Numbered from the stretch's first letter, positions 1 to 12,665 are shown. The stretch is DNA of 64,000 bases from Taiwanofungus camphoratus (GCA_003999685.1 CP021220.1:3286001-3350000), one strand, 5' to 3'. Numbers and translations are program-made. Notes: generated from the sequence alone by a model not told the origin.

Positions 1-368
1 ACCGCCCTGTTAACCACTCGCCGTGTGCCTTCCTCCGACGCCCGGGAAAGTCGCCGTGCTTACTTGATCGCTCACAGCGCTGTGTCGGCGTTGCGCGAGG
101 CGTCTATAGGTGCGCTAGCGCTCGTCGCAGTCAGACTTCTACTTCTTTTGGGACCTCTACTGGTCGATGTCGCTGCTCCAGTCTTCTAGCTGATAAGTGA
201 TCTTGCAGTGACGCACTCAGACGATCAAACCAGTGGGCCTCGCTCGCACTTATTGTCTGATATCTTGCGGGCGCAACTCTGATATCCCCGCCCTGGAAAA
301 GGCGCAGGGCGTGCGAGCAATCCAAGTAATCTTCGTGGGAACTGATCAGGAAACACAGGGGATGATAT

Positions 369-2320
369 TTATGTAGATTGCCAATTTTTCACCTTCACCG
401 TCCGTATGGCGTCCTCAACGACGTGTAGCATGCCAAGAACCCTTTCCTCATTTAATCGCCTGCCTATCAGCTGCAAGCTGATCGACGCGTTGTCGTACGT
501 CTCCGGAACCCATTGCTTCCTAACGAACTCTTCGACCGGATTTCTGGGAACCGCGTCGACGGCGAAGTCCTTTGAAGTGTCCAACGGAGAGTAGCCTCGA
601 GCCACAAATCGTGCAGTTGGAAATACGACTGCCGGGAAGTCCATCAAATTCCAATATGACGTATATCCCCACCAGCGGGTAGTGTCATGTGGCGGAGCCA
701 AGGTAGGAGCAACAGGACTCAACACGGCATCCACAGGCCTACCGGTTGCGGTTCTCGAACGCGTGTCGTTCCAGTGAGCGGCAATCCTGGAGCGGAACTC
801 TTCTCGGGCGAGGTTGAGTTTGAAGATTTCTGGCACCGAGAATGGTTTGTTGTCATTTGGGACCTGCGACATGATCCATTCTGATTGCGGGACCGGGGGT
901 TCCCCCGCCATGGTTTGTCGATATTCTTCGCCTCCATCAAGGAAATACAGTTTCAGCTGAACGAACTGCACATCAGGATCGGTTGGTATGGTTCATTCCT
1001 ACTAGACTCACTATCAGATTCCAAGCCTCCTTATGATCAACAGGGTTCCACGAAATAACATCATGGCCCGCAGTAACCAGGGCGTCTCTCGTGCGCTTCA
1101 GTGCGTCAAGGATGGGAGGGTGCGGACAGACCACGCCATCATCCCACAAGATAGCAATCGACAATCTCTTCGGGATCCCTTCTCCCTCTACCACGCTCTG
1201 TTTCCATGGTATTTCAAGCAGCGGCGGTTCCACCAGCCACGGCTCGTACTGGAGCATCACGCGGCAGAACAGTGCTAGATCCCGCGCGGACGTAGCAAGG
1301 GGCCCCAAGGCACCCACAATCGCATCCATGCCATCGTGAGAACCCTCCAACCCCGCGTGAGGCATGCGTGCTACCGATCCCTTCAGCCCATACAGGCCCA
1401 TGTGCGCGGCTGGGATACGCTACGGCGAATCCGGATCTGAGATCAGTGTCGACCAATTCCCTTCCATGCCGACAATTGGATGTACTCACAATCGAGCCGC
1501 CTATGTCCGTGCCAATCCCCATGGGACTTCCGTGGACAGCGATCAGGGCACTTTCGCCTCCGCTGCTTCCACCAGGTGTGAGAGCTAGATCGCGAATGCA
1601 GGACGTCAGCGTGAAGTGATCGAAGGTGCACCTTATAGGGTACTTTATAGGTACTGACTTCGATTGAAAGGGTTACAAGTTCTGCCATATATATTGTTGT
1701 GTGTTTCAAGTGACTACATGTAAATCAATGCCTTCACGCATTTGATAATATAAACAAAGACCAACCAGTAGTGTCTGCGGATTGGCTGTCTTCACGTATA
1801 TGACAGCCCCAGCCTTGCGCAAGATATCAACAGCCACCGCGTCGTTGGCAGCAATTTTCTTGTATGCCCACGCAATATACCCGGTAGACGTGTCATGACC
1901 TTTAACCCGTATGTGGTCCTTGATTGACACAGGTAACCCGTGTAATGGCCCGACAACTTGGCCCGTCTGCTCCATGTGCCTATCAAGCTCCGCTGCCCTT
2001 TGCAAACCTTCCTCGAACATTACTTCGGTCAAGCAATTGGTGAGCCCCTGCGCAATCGTCGCAACGTGACAAAATGCCTTGACGACTTCCACTGCAGTAT
2101 AGCGGCGGTTCCGAAGGAGCGCGACCAAGGATGTCGCATCCTGATGAACGATCTCGTGTTCTCGAGGGGTAAGCTGAGACATTGGGAGCACCGAGACGTC
2201 CCGTCTTGACTCGGGCACGTCCTCCTTCAAGTGCCAATGCGGCCATCTGTCCAGAAGAGCCTGCCGATCTCTCACCTTCCGTCTTGCGATCTCCCGCCAG
2301 TCCGACCGCGTTCTGATCAT
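369..2320 (-). CDS. Acetamidase-like amidase (amidase signature family)
   Basis: Hydrolyses a small carboxylic amide to acid and ammonia, by family membership; the fungal acetamidase AmdS is the closest relative I can recall along the whole length. Four or more exons are visible. The first ends after a block with the catalytic Lys in SIKDHIRVKG (about 1900-1930). The second carries the glycine-serine signature TPGGSSGGE and then GTDIGGSI, giving the Ser-cisSer-Lys triad. The next begins IPAAHMGLYGLKGS and the last (971 to 369) contains the conserved C-terminal QLIGRRLNEER. I chose the ATG at 2320 because MIRTRSDWREIARRK aligns with the AmdS N terminus; in-frame ATGs also exist at 2374 and 2410. 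Introns are about 45-100 nt and the reading frame stays open across them. Substrate is inferred, not seen. Family assignment is firm; the exact edge of the exon before the GGSSGG block (about 1640) is uncertain. Confidence 0.88.
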
Positions 2321-2429
2321 TGGCCGTCTGAAATCGTCGGTCCTGACTGGACAGAAAGCACCATCCGGGGGCATCGTCCAGAAAAGATAGGGCAATCGAG
2401 TGGTTTCCAAAGCGAACTGTCCTAGGGGG

Positions 2430-2867
2430 CTGTGCTCAGCTTAAGTAGTAAAGGCTGTGGACGGAGATGGAATTCGTGCCCTTCTGAAACGGCTGGCATG
2501 CTATCATGATGATTTATAGCCAATCCGAGCCAGTTTTTGGCGCCTCAGAACTACATGTGCTGGGCGGTTCTCGATAAATGCTGGTTCTATACTTCTGCTG
2601 GCATCGGAGGGGGCGTTAGAATACGCTGGGTCCGAAATTGGGTTGTTGTTGATTTTGCAGTGATAGATCCATCCATCTCACGTTTGGCGGTACTCGAGAG
2701 TCAATCTGTGACCCAGATTGGCTATGACATTGTTGAAATCGAGGCTCTTCATAGACGCTGGTTAGACATGTAAATGACAGCAGAAAACACGGCGCTCTTG
2801 ATGCACCGGCGGAGGTTCAAGCATGGTCATCGGGCGAACCGAGGTTTCCCACTATGTGTAATCAATA
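2430..2867. other. Intergenic, no gene seen
   Basis: This stretch lies between the amidase start and the end of the thioredoxin-like gene. One open frame on the plus strand (2537-2773) has no recognisable motif, splice partners or family resemblance and is probably chance. The part next to 2430 should contain the amidase promoter. Confidence 0.5.
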
Positions 2868-3395
2868 TCATCCCTGAAGAAATGATACAAGGCTGCGCTC
2901 TATTTCCTTGTCCACGAGTCGTGCACCCTAGTCGAGAGCAAGAAATCTGATCAGCATTGGGCGCTCTGCCAGGCAATCGTGTGCAACTTACGTCTCGGAC
3001 TCTGATAATCGTCGGAACCGATTCCACGGTCCACGGCTCCTTTCTGAATGGGTTAGACATTGATTTCCACCTGTGCATGCAAATGTCATGACGGGCTAGG
3101 CACACACAGGACGACAAGGCCTACTCCGCTCGTTGTCCGACGTAGACGATTAGACCTGTTGGACCGTCAGCCGGACCGAAGGCCTTGTTGACGAGGTTAT
3201 CAATGGCTATGCAGTCCTGAAGGTAAAATTTTCTATCAGTCCAAGTTGCACATGAACCGCCTCGTTATGATGTCTCACAGGGCACCATAATTTCCCCGTT
3301 TCATCACGAGATGCGTAGAAGATCAGAAAATCCTCTTTTACTTCTCCTCGTAATGTCGAAGGCGCTGCAGGATCTCGAGTCGCGAGCAGAGGCAT
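2868..3395 (-). CDS. Thioredoxin domain-containing protein 17 (TXNDC17)-like
   Basis: A small cytosolic thioredoxin-fold protein of the TXNDC17/TRP14 type, expected to reduce disulfides. Four exons were assembled from short frames: 3395-3279, 3216-3125, 3070-2992 and 2927-2868, together 348 nt or 115 residues, close to the 123 of the human protein. Exon 1 carries EDFLIFYASRDETGKLWCP and exon 2 starts DC, so the redox motif WCPDC spans an intron, as expected for this family (WCPDC rather than WCGPC). Exon 3 has SVPTIIRV, the cis-proline strand of thioredoxins, and the last exon ends VDKEIERSLVSFLQG. All three introns are 51-64 nt with GT/AG ends and phases agree. The ATG at 3395 is the first in frame. 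It is easily missed because no exon is long. Confidence 0.85.
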
Positions 3396-3399
3396 ACTT

Positions 3400-3910
3400 G
3401 GCGTCGACGCTCACCGCAATCCGGAGGTACCTTGCGCCGACATGTTGACGCCCGCTATTCTTGAAGGACCCACGAGCGAAGTTCAAGCAAGGTCTAGAAT
3501 TGCTCTGTCGGCTTCAATATTCCTGATCAAAGTTTGCACCGCAATCATTAGACGATCATAGCTATGTGAATCACGCCTCGGGTTGTGCATCCACGACTTT
3601 TCTCTCTGTTAACTGGCCCACGAACAATGCAGCAAACACAAGACCAAGACATGTCTACTATATGTTGTCCAAATGAATTAATGCCAGCTACTAGTAATAG
3701 CTACCATTGAGCCCAAGAAATCTCAAATCAGATAGAAGATGAAGCTTGGCTGGACCTGCGGCGGGCCTGCGACTAGAGATACCTACAAAGGTCCGTCCGA
3801 ATTCAATAACGAAGGGAAATGAAGTTACAAGATAGGCAGACAATACAGTACGTGCAAGTCCGAGTCCGACAATGAAAACAGCCCTTCAGACTAGAAAATG
3901 ATAGAGATCA
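3400..3910. other. Intergenic between TXNDC17-like gene and the repeat protein gene
   Basis: The half next to 3400 must hold the promoter of the TXNDC17-like gene and the half next to 3910 the 3' untranslated region of the secreted repeat protein. No open frame here shows coding character. Confidence 0.4.
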
Positions 3911-3916
3911 CGGGGA

Positions 3917-6305
3917 TTAACTCGAGGACGATCCACTCATGGGATTCCAGTTGCCGGCCGAATTGGAAGATGCATTACTACTGGAATCTGAACTCCAGGC
4001 GCCACCGAGGGAACTGGAAGGTGCAGAATTGCTTCCAGGCTTGTAGCTTCCTTTAGACGCCATTCCTCCACTCGACTGGCTCCACCCTCCACCGGATGAA
4101 CTCATGGCAGACGCTGTCGGCATGCTATACCACGAGGTGGCACTTCCATACACCGCCCAGCTTGACGAAGGCGCCGAAGCGTAGGTGTTATAGCTATTGC
4201 CATTGCCTGGCGTCAACGACCAGCTGCTCACGCACTATGGAAAGGACGTATCAATTTATGACAGGCTGTCCTCATTCCATAGCAGAGCGCTCACCCGATT
4301 GAGACAGGACGCCAGGGCAGTATCGACAACTGTTTGGGTTGCGGTTGCAGTTTCCGTGGCTGTGTCTGTCTTGGTAGCAGTCGCGGTAGACACGAGGGTC
4401 TGGGTTTGGAAATAAGTCATGTCCTGGATCACGGTCGAGAGAACAGTGTGCTCCACTGTATTGGTCTAAAAGAAGGCAGGTCAGGCGTGCCTGAAAAAAA
4501 AAGAACATCAAAGCTGGAGCTTACTTGATCCACAACCTCGGTGCTAACATATACGGATGTGAAAGTCGTCGGCTCAACCATGGTGCTGACCTGTGTGACA
4601 GTCACCATCTCAGTCATGAAATCTGTTCGAGTGGCAGTCGCCGTCGCCGTTGCCGTCGACACGAGTGTCTGAGTCTGGAAGTAAGTCATATCCTCAACGA
4701 CAGTTGATACGAGTGTGTTCTCCACAGTCTTGGTCTGTCAAACAAGGATAAGCTTTCATTAAGACGCATCAGGACATACATCAGCACGTACTTGATCCAC
4801 GATATTTGTGCTGACATAGACGGATGTATACGTTGTGGGTTGCACAAGCGTACTAACTTGCGTGACGGTCACCATCTGGGTCATGATATCCGTCTTGGTC
4901 GCAGTCTCGGTAGCTGTAGCCGTGGCCGTCGCTGTTGCAGTGGACACCATAGTCTGGGTTTGGAAGTAGGTCATGTCCTGTATCACGGTTGAAAGGATCG
5001 TATTCTCCACAGTCTTCGTCTACAAAATCTCGGTCCTTAGCTCGGCAAAAGACAAAGAGGCACACGATCGGAGCGTACGTTGTTCACAATGTCGGTGCTC
5101 ACATACACGGATGTGAAAGTTGTAGGCTGGACCAGGGTACTGACTTGTGTCACGGTGACCATGTCAGTCTGGATTTCCGTCCTTGTCGCTGTCTGGACAA
5201 GGGTCACATCGTCAGTCTTGGTTGCTGTTTGGGTTAATTCCACCGTCTGCGTCTGGTGAATGTCGGGGACGTAAATCAATGAATCCGATGAAGCTGGAAG
5301 CGGGAGATGAACCCACATTGTTAATGACTTGCGTGCTGACCCAGACTTGAGTGTAAGTTGTGGGTTGGACGACCGTGCTGATCTCAGTCGCAGTCATGAA
5401 GTCGGTCAAGGTCTCTTTCTGCGTTGCCGTAGCCGTCGCAGTCTCAAAGTCGGTCTTGGTGTACACATTGACCTGGGTGCTCGTCTCTGTAGCGGTGAGT
5501 GTCTGTTCAACTGTCTTCGTGTTATCGATGACCTGGGTCGAAATATAGACCCGGGTGGTAGGAACCAGTTCAGTCGAGGTCACGTAATCTGTTAGAGTTA
5601 CGGATTGAGTAGCTGTCTGAACTTGGGTGACCGTCTGGTACATGGTGACCGTCGTGGGCACGGTCATGGTCTACAGAATATGAAGCTCAGCAGGCTTTCG
5701 GAGCAGCGATGGAACGAAGGAACCTACGGCGGTCATCGTTTCAGTCATGGTCGAGGTATCTGTGACAGTTGCCGTGTACCCGGAGTCGCAAGAGTTTCCA
5801 TAGCCTCCATAACCGCCCCCACTTGTGGAAGATCAATTGCACACCCTGAAATCTGCATTAAGATGAACTTACTTGTGGTTGATAATGATAGTCTCATAGC
5901 ATCCTTGCGTTTGCCACTAATGAAATCACGTGTCAATCAATCTTGAATTCACCATATAGATATATCGCATACCCAGGACTGTGACTGGCAAGAGCCATCG
6001 CTCGCCTTCGAGTATCCGTACCCACAGGCCATACTTTGGTAACCACCAGCCATGAATGACGAGTACGGCATCATTTGTGCTTGTGATTGTGATGGATAGG
6101 CGGCAGGCGTAGTGATCTGAGATGCAGGAGCTGAGGCAGCAGAACTAGCACCAGTGTACACAGGCGCGTAGCTGCCCGACGCAGGAGCAATAGACGGGGT
6201 CGCTGAGCCATAGATCATACTCGCAGGGATCATAGTTGGGCCATTTACTATCATTTGGGCGCCAGCCGCGCTCACAAGGGAGAGACCGAAAATGATCGAA
6301 TGCAT
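3917..6305 (-). CDS. Secreted Thr/Ser-rich protein with duplicated exon repeats
   Basis: The protein starts with a signal peptide (MHSIIFGLSLVSAAGAQ) and a Ser/Ala-rich N region. A Cys-containing block follows, split over short exons (ACGYGYS..., then GCYETIIINHNGGGYGGYG). Next come five related exons, each about 65-115 residues, running from about 5667 to 4300. The unit is recognisable by TKTVENT, DMTYFQTQTLVSTAT, a run of Thr-Ala, MVTVTQVST, PTTYTSVYVST and a closing V(D/N)(Q/N). Introns separate the repeats at the same place and phase, so the array grew by exon duplication. The last exon is Ser/Gly-rich and ends GSSSS with no hydrophobic tail, so a GPI anchor is unlikely. Such composition suits an O-mannosylated, secreted or wall-associated protein; that role is inference. 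I do not recognise a named family. The start gives a good signal peptide and there is no ATG upstream in frame. Confidence 0.8.
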
Positions 6306-6319
6306 CTTGGCGAAAGTCG

Positions 6320-6878
6320 AAAGCTGAATAGGACGAAAATACTGGTATCTGCAATGACCAGAGCGACGCGGTAGCTTAAAGAACGAGTGAAAGCGATCGA
6401 CGCTGGGTGAGACTGGCTAGCAGCAGGAAATATGCGGGAAGCTGTGCGATAAACGCAAAGCGCTCTGTGAGGCAGCAATCAGTACCGTAGTTTCTGAAGT
6501 GAATAGCTCATACTGCTTACCGCTAAACAAAAAAAGGAGGGAAAAGACAGAAGAAAGAAACGAAGACGAAAGCGGAGGACGGAGAGAACAGGGCGTCGAC
6601 TCGGGACTCATAGCTGGCTCTATATGCGATAGGCTGAACACGCGTCCTCGATGGCTCATGTCCCACGTCCGAGGAACGATTGATCGTGTCCCCTTAGAGA
6701 CCTACTTACCGTCACGGTAGTCGAGCTTGGCTTTCTATTGGACCGGTCGCGTGGCCAATCCTGCTCATCAGCTGCCAACTGGATGCCCGACCAACAAATA
6801 ATATTCCAAGCAGTGTACGAGTAAGATAGGAAACTACTCTATTCCACACAAGTATGAGAGCAGAATAGGGAGCGAGGA
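6320..6878. other. Intergenic; upstream of repeat protein, downstream of carrier
   Basis: Lies between two minus-strand genes. It contains a purine-rich stretch (about 6525-6560 on the plus strand, pyrimidine-rich on the minus strand) of the kind seen near basidiomycete transcription starts, so it probably holds the promoter of the repeat protein. No coding frame is convincing. Confidence 0.4.
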
Positions 6879-9800
6879 TCACGCTGCACGGCGTCCAAAG
6901 TCTCCATGCACGTCCAAGAGAATCTTGAGGGCATTTCGGGCATGTATCTTGGACATGTCCTCTGGTTGCTTGGTGAGAACGGTTTCTACTTCTCGCCCTT
7001 GGCCTGAAAATGGATACTGCCGAGCCAATCAGGACCATCGGCTGTCCCAAAAAGGCAGCTACTCTTACCGGCAAAAGCTGCATCAGCCAATCGCGTTCAT
7101 CAGTACCGGGCACGTCTCTATGTGAACAGGAATCTCACTTTATGAAGATACTCGTACGCGACGAGCGTGAACCCGAATTGTGGGCTACTTCGAATGATAC
7201 GAGCTGGACCGCCTTTGAAGAACGCCTTGAAGCCTTCTTCCTGGTCTGTAAAGGTGATCAGTGGGGATACATACTCTTCGTTATATCACTTACAGATCCG
7301 CACGAACGCATCCGCCATCCCCTTGTAAGTCGTCTGTCCGGTACGTGCCTCCACTTGCAAGCGGGTCTTGACCACATCTGATTGGTGTGATTAGCGCGTG
7401 CTCCTTTGGAATCAATTTGAAGGATGGAATCCCACCTGCAGGCGTTGTAAAGTATGCAGCAGGCATGCCACTACATCACGAGGAAGAATTCAGATCAGCG
7501 CTCTGTAGACGTCAATACAGCGGCTATCCATTATCAACAGATGGATTACATCCTGATACGCACGCGACAGCAGCAGAGGTCAACGTCTCCAGGAATGACA
7601 GCTGTTTCCCATTGTAGCCCTCATGGAATATGTCCTTCTTCAGATGCGAGTATGCCGGGAAATAGATGGCCGAGAAGGGAATGTCACGCAAAAGACAAGC
7701 GCTAGCGCCCTTGTACAAGCCAAGAAGACCTAGCTGTCGGATAATATGTCCCGCGCCTTTTGGAATAGCGCCCTCGAGCTTGGCGGCTTCTCCCTGAATT
7801 TGTAAACGGATTTTGCTGGGGATGCCCTATCAAGACTGTGGGATTTATGAATGGAAGTCAACCACCTACACAATTTCCAGAGGATTTGTGAAGATCTACG
7901 ACGGCGTCAGAGCTGTTGAACTACGTTCACCAGATACACCTTACCACTTGACATCCTCCAGCCGAACCACCGGCAACGAGTTCCCAATAGAGCTTTATCC
8001 TACCAGTCTCCGGATCCATAGCACGAGACCGAATGAAGTCATTGACTGTCAACTTGATAGCCTTTTCCGGTGCGACACCCTACCATATTACGGATATCAG
8101 TTGCTAGTTTTCCATCCAGAATGTGAAGGCAACCTACGATGAGCTGCGGTCCCAGCCCCCGATAAAAACCAAGTAAGCTCTCATTCCGGAGGATCTTTTG
8201 TGCGCAATCTAAACTGTTCTTGTATAGCATCTGACCGACAACCGTACTCCGCTGGTTCTGCATCCTGGAAATATATGAGTGAAGTCATAGTAACGATTGT
8301 CTAGCAACCATACCGCGTCTATACAACCCGATGAAGGGAGGGACGCATGGTGAGTGACTTCTGATAATAGCACAGCGACCGGCACACCTTGACTAATAAA
8401 AGAATGAGCTGCGGACAGAATGCATCATGCTAAAGGCGCACCAAGATCTATGGGGTATACGATAGTTGCTCCGAATGCACCAGCAATACCTAAAATACAT
8501 AAATGGTACCAAACACGTCCCTCGTTACTATAGCTCAGCCTACCTCCTTGAACAAAATTATAAACCGAGTGCGCGACTTCATGGAGAAACGAAGTCGCCG
8601 TTTTTGCCGACCGAGACTCCTGCTGCACTCGAGGCGCCTTCCATCGCGGGTCGAGCAATTGCGCGAAATCGACGAGAGCTAGGCGCTGCATGGCGTTTCC
8701 GCGGCCCGCGAAGTGAAAGATAATGGACGCCTCCATGGGCGTGAACAGAGAGTAGCGCGTGGAGGACACGCAGTGGTTGAGGAAGTCGGATTGGTCAATA
8801 CGACCATCTTTCGACTTCGCGGTTGCTTCCCGGATGATCCTAGGATGCACGTCGGATCGGTGTACGAATCCAGGATTCAGGCTGATGACTTACCGCTCAA
8901 CCATGTCCATCTCTGTCGTAAACATATGTGCGTTCTTCATAATGTCCAATGGAAAACGTGAATCTGCCCACCTCTGATAACATTGTGGAACGCAATGACC
9001 TCTGAATAGGAAATATGTCCTCCTGGAGAAAGCGCAGTCAGGGTCGGCAGCCTCTCTATGACCGCGTCAGATAACTTGTGCCCAGCAATTTCCTACCGGA
9101 CTTGTGTGAATAAGTGATCGGAGCGCCTCTGCTGAAGACGCACTAGAATGATCCTCTTAAACTCTTCAGGCTGAATATAACCATCCTGGTCTTTGTCTAG
9201 ATACTTGAATGCCTGACGCAGCCGTTCCCCTTGGAGGCCTTTCATCAACTGTGTAAACTCATTGTCTACAGAATAAAAGTCAGGCATGCATGATGCGAGG
9301 AAAGAGAAGAGAAGAACACAAACATGCTAGGACCGTGTTGCCATTTCTTTTCCCAAGATACAATTTGACCCAGTCACTGGGATCCAAAGGCGATGAGAAA
9401 TAAAATGATCATTATCATACTAACATACCAGTCAAAGTCAAATGGAATGGCATCAGGTCCGACATTGGCCTTGAACACATTCTTGAACTCATCATAGGTA
9501 ATAGTGCCTGAGTCATCACTAAGTGAGACAATACCAAATTCAATAATGTTCACTCTACGAGGTACATGCAACACATACACATCGAAGTATTGAAAGGCTA
9601 TCCAGTAGTCCGCATCGGGCCTCTTCAGCAGCGTCTCAAACACGACAAAGTCGTCCCACGACACCAAACCGCGCTTGTGCGAATCCGCGACGCGAAACAG
9701 GATCCCAAACTGGGCGCGTCCTATTTTTGTAAGGTCGCCGGCAGGCGCGATCGCGTTCACGAACTGGTCGCTGCCCAGGAACCTATAGCGCGGGGGAATT

Positions 9801-10038
9801 CCCAAGGTCACGCCGGCGCTCGGTGCTTTTCGAGTGAAGGCGTCACGTACTTCTCGCCGTCGACGACGGTGGTCGCGTTCGCGTCGAAATTGCGTCTCCA
9901 CCGCCTCAGCTCGGTCTCCGGGACAGACATCACGCTCTTGACGTGCCTGAGCGCGGAGACTGTCCGCGAAGACACCGCGAGCTCATCGTTGTCACAGTGC
10001 ACGGTGGGGAAAATGCGGGGTAGCGATAGAGGAAACAT
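6879..10038 (-). CDS. AGC1: Calcium-binding mitochondrial aspartate/glutamate-type carrier
   Basis: Exchanges aspartate and glutamate across the inner mitochondrial membrane in the malate-aspartate shuttle, by homology with citrin/aralar and yeast Agc1. The regulatory N half has EF-hand loops [13 protein letters not shown] (about 9510) and [13 protein letters not shown] (about 9190). The C half is a three-repeat carrier with signatures PIDLVKTRMQ, NPLEIVKIRLQ and a third repeat with [10 protein letters not shown] near 7350-7430. There are about 15 exons. Where frames appear to break, splicing restores them: at 9850 the exon ends in GAGAA, joins [10 protein letters not shown] at 9782, and removes a 68-nt intron with a GTACGT donor. 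The protein ends [17 protein letters not shown] at 6879. I see no disrupted exon. The symbol follows the yeast orthologue; the fungal protein keeps the long EF-hand half that yeast Agc1 has only in divergent form. Confidence 0.9.
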
Positions 10039-10441
10039 AACTGGGCTTGTGGTGGAGTCTAGTATGGAGCCAGTTAGATAGCTAAGAGGCGGTAGATATC
10101 ACGAATAGCAGGGTATAGCCGCTCTAGGTGGATCCAGTATAAATGCAAAGACCTCTAGTTTAAATGAGAGTCGGTACTGTAGTCCAGGACAGAAAACCTG
10201 GGCAGGAACAGCTGTGCGCACAACCACAGCGCCCCGTCGATTAAACGATGAGGTGGCAAGCGGGGAAGGAGTTGTTGCACGGCACCTCCGCCTCTCTGCG
10301 TTTCTTTCGTGCGGGGTTAGGCCCGCTGACTCAGCACGCCGTGTTGTCGCTAGGCACTGCAGTTGCCATATTTGGATTTCTTGTCACGACTTCTTACGAC
10401 GCGGCGCGGGCTGAAGATGGAAACACTGCAAAAGCATGCAT
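10039..10441. promoter_or_regulatory. Intergenic with carrier promoter
   Basis: 403 bp between the carrier start codon and the stop of TRM5, both on the minus strand. The carrier promoter must lie here. A plus-strand frame (10214-10414) looks accidental. No clear TATA or CCAAT site was singled out. Confidence 0.45.
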
Positions 10442-12336
10442 TCAGGAAGCAAAAGCAACTTCATATGGCAGCCGGAAGCTGATACAGTACATGTCCTTGC
10501 TAGGAGCGACCGAACGTACCATATGAATGAGCACCTCTTGTCCCAGCGGATGGCCCAATCTCTGTTCCACTCTCTGTTCCAATCGTTTCATCAGAAGCGC
10601 ATAAAACAATCAGGGCGCGAGTCGCTCACCTGCCGGATGTCCGCTTCAGCCTTTTCGGGCTCCAGCTCCCTCGTGAAGCAATAACAGTGAACCATAGGGA
10701 GCGAGTCAGCGTCGTATATCCCACTTAAATTCCGCATCCCAACATTCTGCGGAGATAGCACTCCCCTGAACGCGTCCAGAAACTCGACGGCTGATTCGGG
10801 CAAGTTCATGACGAAGTGCGTTATCCGTCGTCTCGGCGGCGCAGGCGGTGGCGTGCTGTCGCGCGACACCGAGCGCAGCCGATGAGCAGGACTCCGAGAG
10901 CGCTCCCGCTGCTGCTGCAGGCGTTCCTTTTTTTGTTCCCTTCTGCTTTTGGGCGGACTCGCCGGCGGCAATGGCTCGTCTATTGCACGGTTAAAAACTG
11001 CACGGACGAACGCCCTACCATCTTTGCAGGACGCCCGCACGAGCTTCGTCACCTAGCGCTGGGTCAGCCTCCCAGATATGAAGACAAGCGCCAATCTCCA
11101 GCGCTGTGGCCCAGCACGCACCTTATTGTCCTCGATGTTGTACTGCAAATATTTGTGACTACTTGGGTTGAGGTCGTTTGCGAAGACGCCACAGCCCTTC
11201 TTGGCGGCCGGGAGCGCAAACGGTCCGACACCCGCGAAAACGTCGGCGATAACATCCTCCGGCTTAAAGTGGTCCACCAGACGCGCATGCTCATGGTGTA
11301 GGCGCGAGTTCCAGTACACCTCGCTGAAATCAAACGTAAAACGGCACCTGTGCTCTGACTGGGCGCCAGGCCGAATCAGGATATGTGGACCAGCCTGTTA
11401 CCCCTAGAGAAATTTTCACGTACATGTTCCACGATGTAATTTGATTCACCTGCCAGCAGCTCCATTTTGAAAACACGAAATTGATTACTGATTGTATCTG
11501 CCTTATTCACGACTGTTCTGACTGATGGATTTTTCTATTCTGTGGCGTCAATCAAGACAGCGGATAAACAAGGACCGTCACGCACTTCCAGAATTAGTTG
11601 CCCAATCAAATATTTGTATGGGTGGTATTCCTCCTCGAGATTCAGGTGAGCTAAATGAATCGGTCATTTGTCTGTATTTGCATGAAATTTGAGGAAGAGC
11701 AAACCAATGTGCCCCACAGCCGCGAAGCCTGAAGGCGCCCCCTCCACGAGTTCCTCAGGTAAAATAGAATGTAGTATATCATCTTCGAGACGCACATCTG
11801 TCAAAATAGACAATAGCAGGGGCTGTTAGGGTCGACGCTACCTGCACTGTAGTAGTCGTAGTCGAAATCCAATTTGTGTGTCACGAGCTGGGCAGACTGG
11901 TTCTCGAGAAAAATCAGTGCTTCCGGAGGCAGATCAGCTGGCTTGCGATGCCCTCAGCACTCATTCGCCCTCACAACAATGAGATGGGACGCACTTTCGT
12001 CCGAGAACCTGGTCAATACCAGTCGATCGCCATCGTCAGCGGTCCAAACACTCTTGACGCGGCGTACGTTTATGAGAGATCTACAGCGACTTTAACATAC
12101 GAAGGCGCGGTGGAAGTACAAAGATGCACTCGCTTCTTCATCTCCTTGGCCTCTAGAACGACTCCTGCTTTTATTGGCGGCACCTTCGCGGCGAGAACCG
12201 TCACAGACTTGCGGAAGGCATCCTTGTCCAAGACTACCATGCCGCGATGTATTGGAGGAGACGAATCGACGGTGATGCTACGGGACATCGAGAGCAAACG
12301 AGTAGTTTGAGGCTTTGGACAAAAGCGCAAGAGCAT
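10442..12336 (-). CDS. TRM5: tRNA (guanine37-N1)-methyltransferase, dual-targeted form possible
   Basis: Methylates G37 next to the anticodon using S-adenosylmethionine, which prevents frameshifting. The order of blocks fits Trm5: [15 protein letters not shown] at the N terminus, then [20 protein letters not shown] (about 11640-11580), [10 protein letters not shown], and the methyltransferase core with the SAM loop [15 protein letters not shown] (about 11240-11195) and [13 protein letters not shown]. The later part has [17 protein letters not shown] (the NxPxxA-type catalytic motif NLPESA) and ends [22 protein letters not shown] at 10442. About seven exons with short introns. Two in-frame ATGs open the gene: 12336, giving a basic, acid-free leader [15 protein letters not shown] like a mitochondrial presequence, and 12288 (MSRSITVD). 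Yeast Trm5 acts in both nucleus and mitochondria using an N-terminal extension, so alternative starts are plausible here; that is inference. Confidence 0.9.
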
Positions 12337-12665
12337 GAGTTCGCAGCGGCTTGGATTTGGCTGGCAGTCCGAGTCAGCGCTCACCATTGTGGCGGATCAC
12401 TTTCATCGACCTTCATCGACTCACAACGCCTTTCATCAACCTTGATCGCCCAGCCCGTGTATGTCACGAACGTAGTGTCATCCAACAAATAGTAAATTAC
12501 GACCTCGCGACCGTCCGCTTCCCATCGTTAAGCCCAAGACTATTTCCTAGTGCTGCGTACTCCTGAGGCCCGAGCTCACCAGTTCTGTGACCAGCAGCAA
12601 CCGTCAACAACCCTACTACTCTTCAGCAGTACCATCAACACCAATCACCCTCCCTCGCAATCGCA
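12337..12665. promoter_or_regulatory. Divergent promoter between TRM5 and TatD-type gene
   Basis: 329 bp separate the two start codons. The stretch has repeated short blocks CATCGACC / CATCAACC around 12400-12450 on the plus strand and a C/T- and CAACA-rich leader just before the ATG at 12666. Which blocks bind factors cannot be told from the sequence. Confidence 0.5.

Noticed and set aside
9808-9901. Frameshift in the carrier between EKYVTP and FTRKAP frames
   Set aside because: A 68-nt intron with a GTACGT donor and TATAG acceptor joins EK to FLGSDQF, matching the family; no break is needed.
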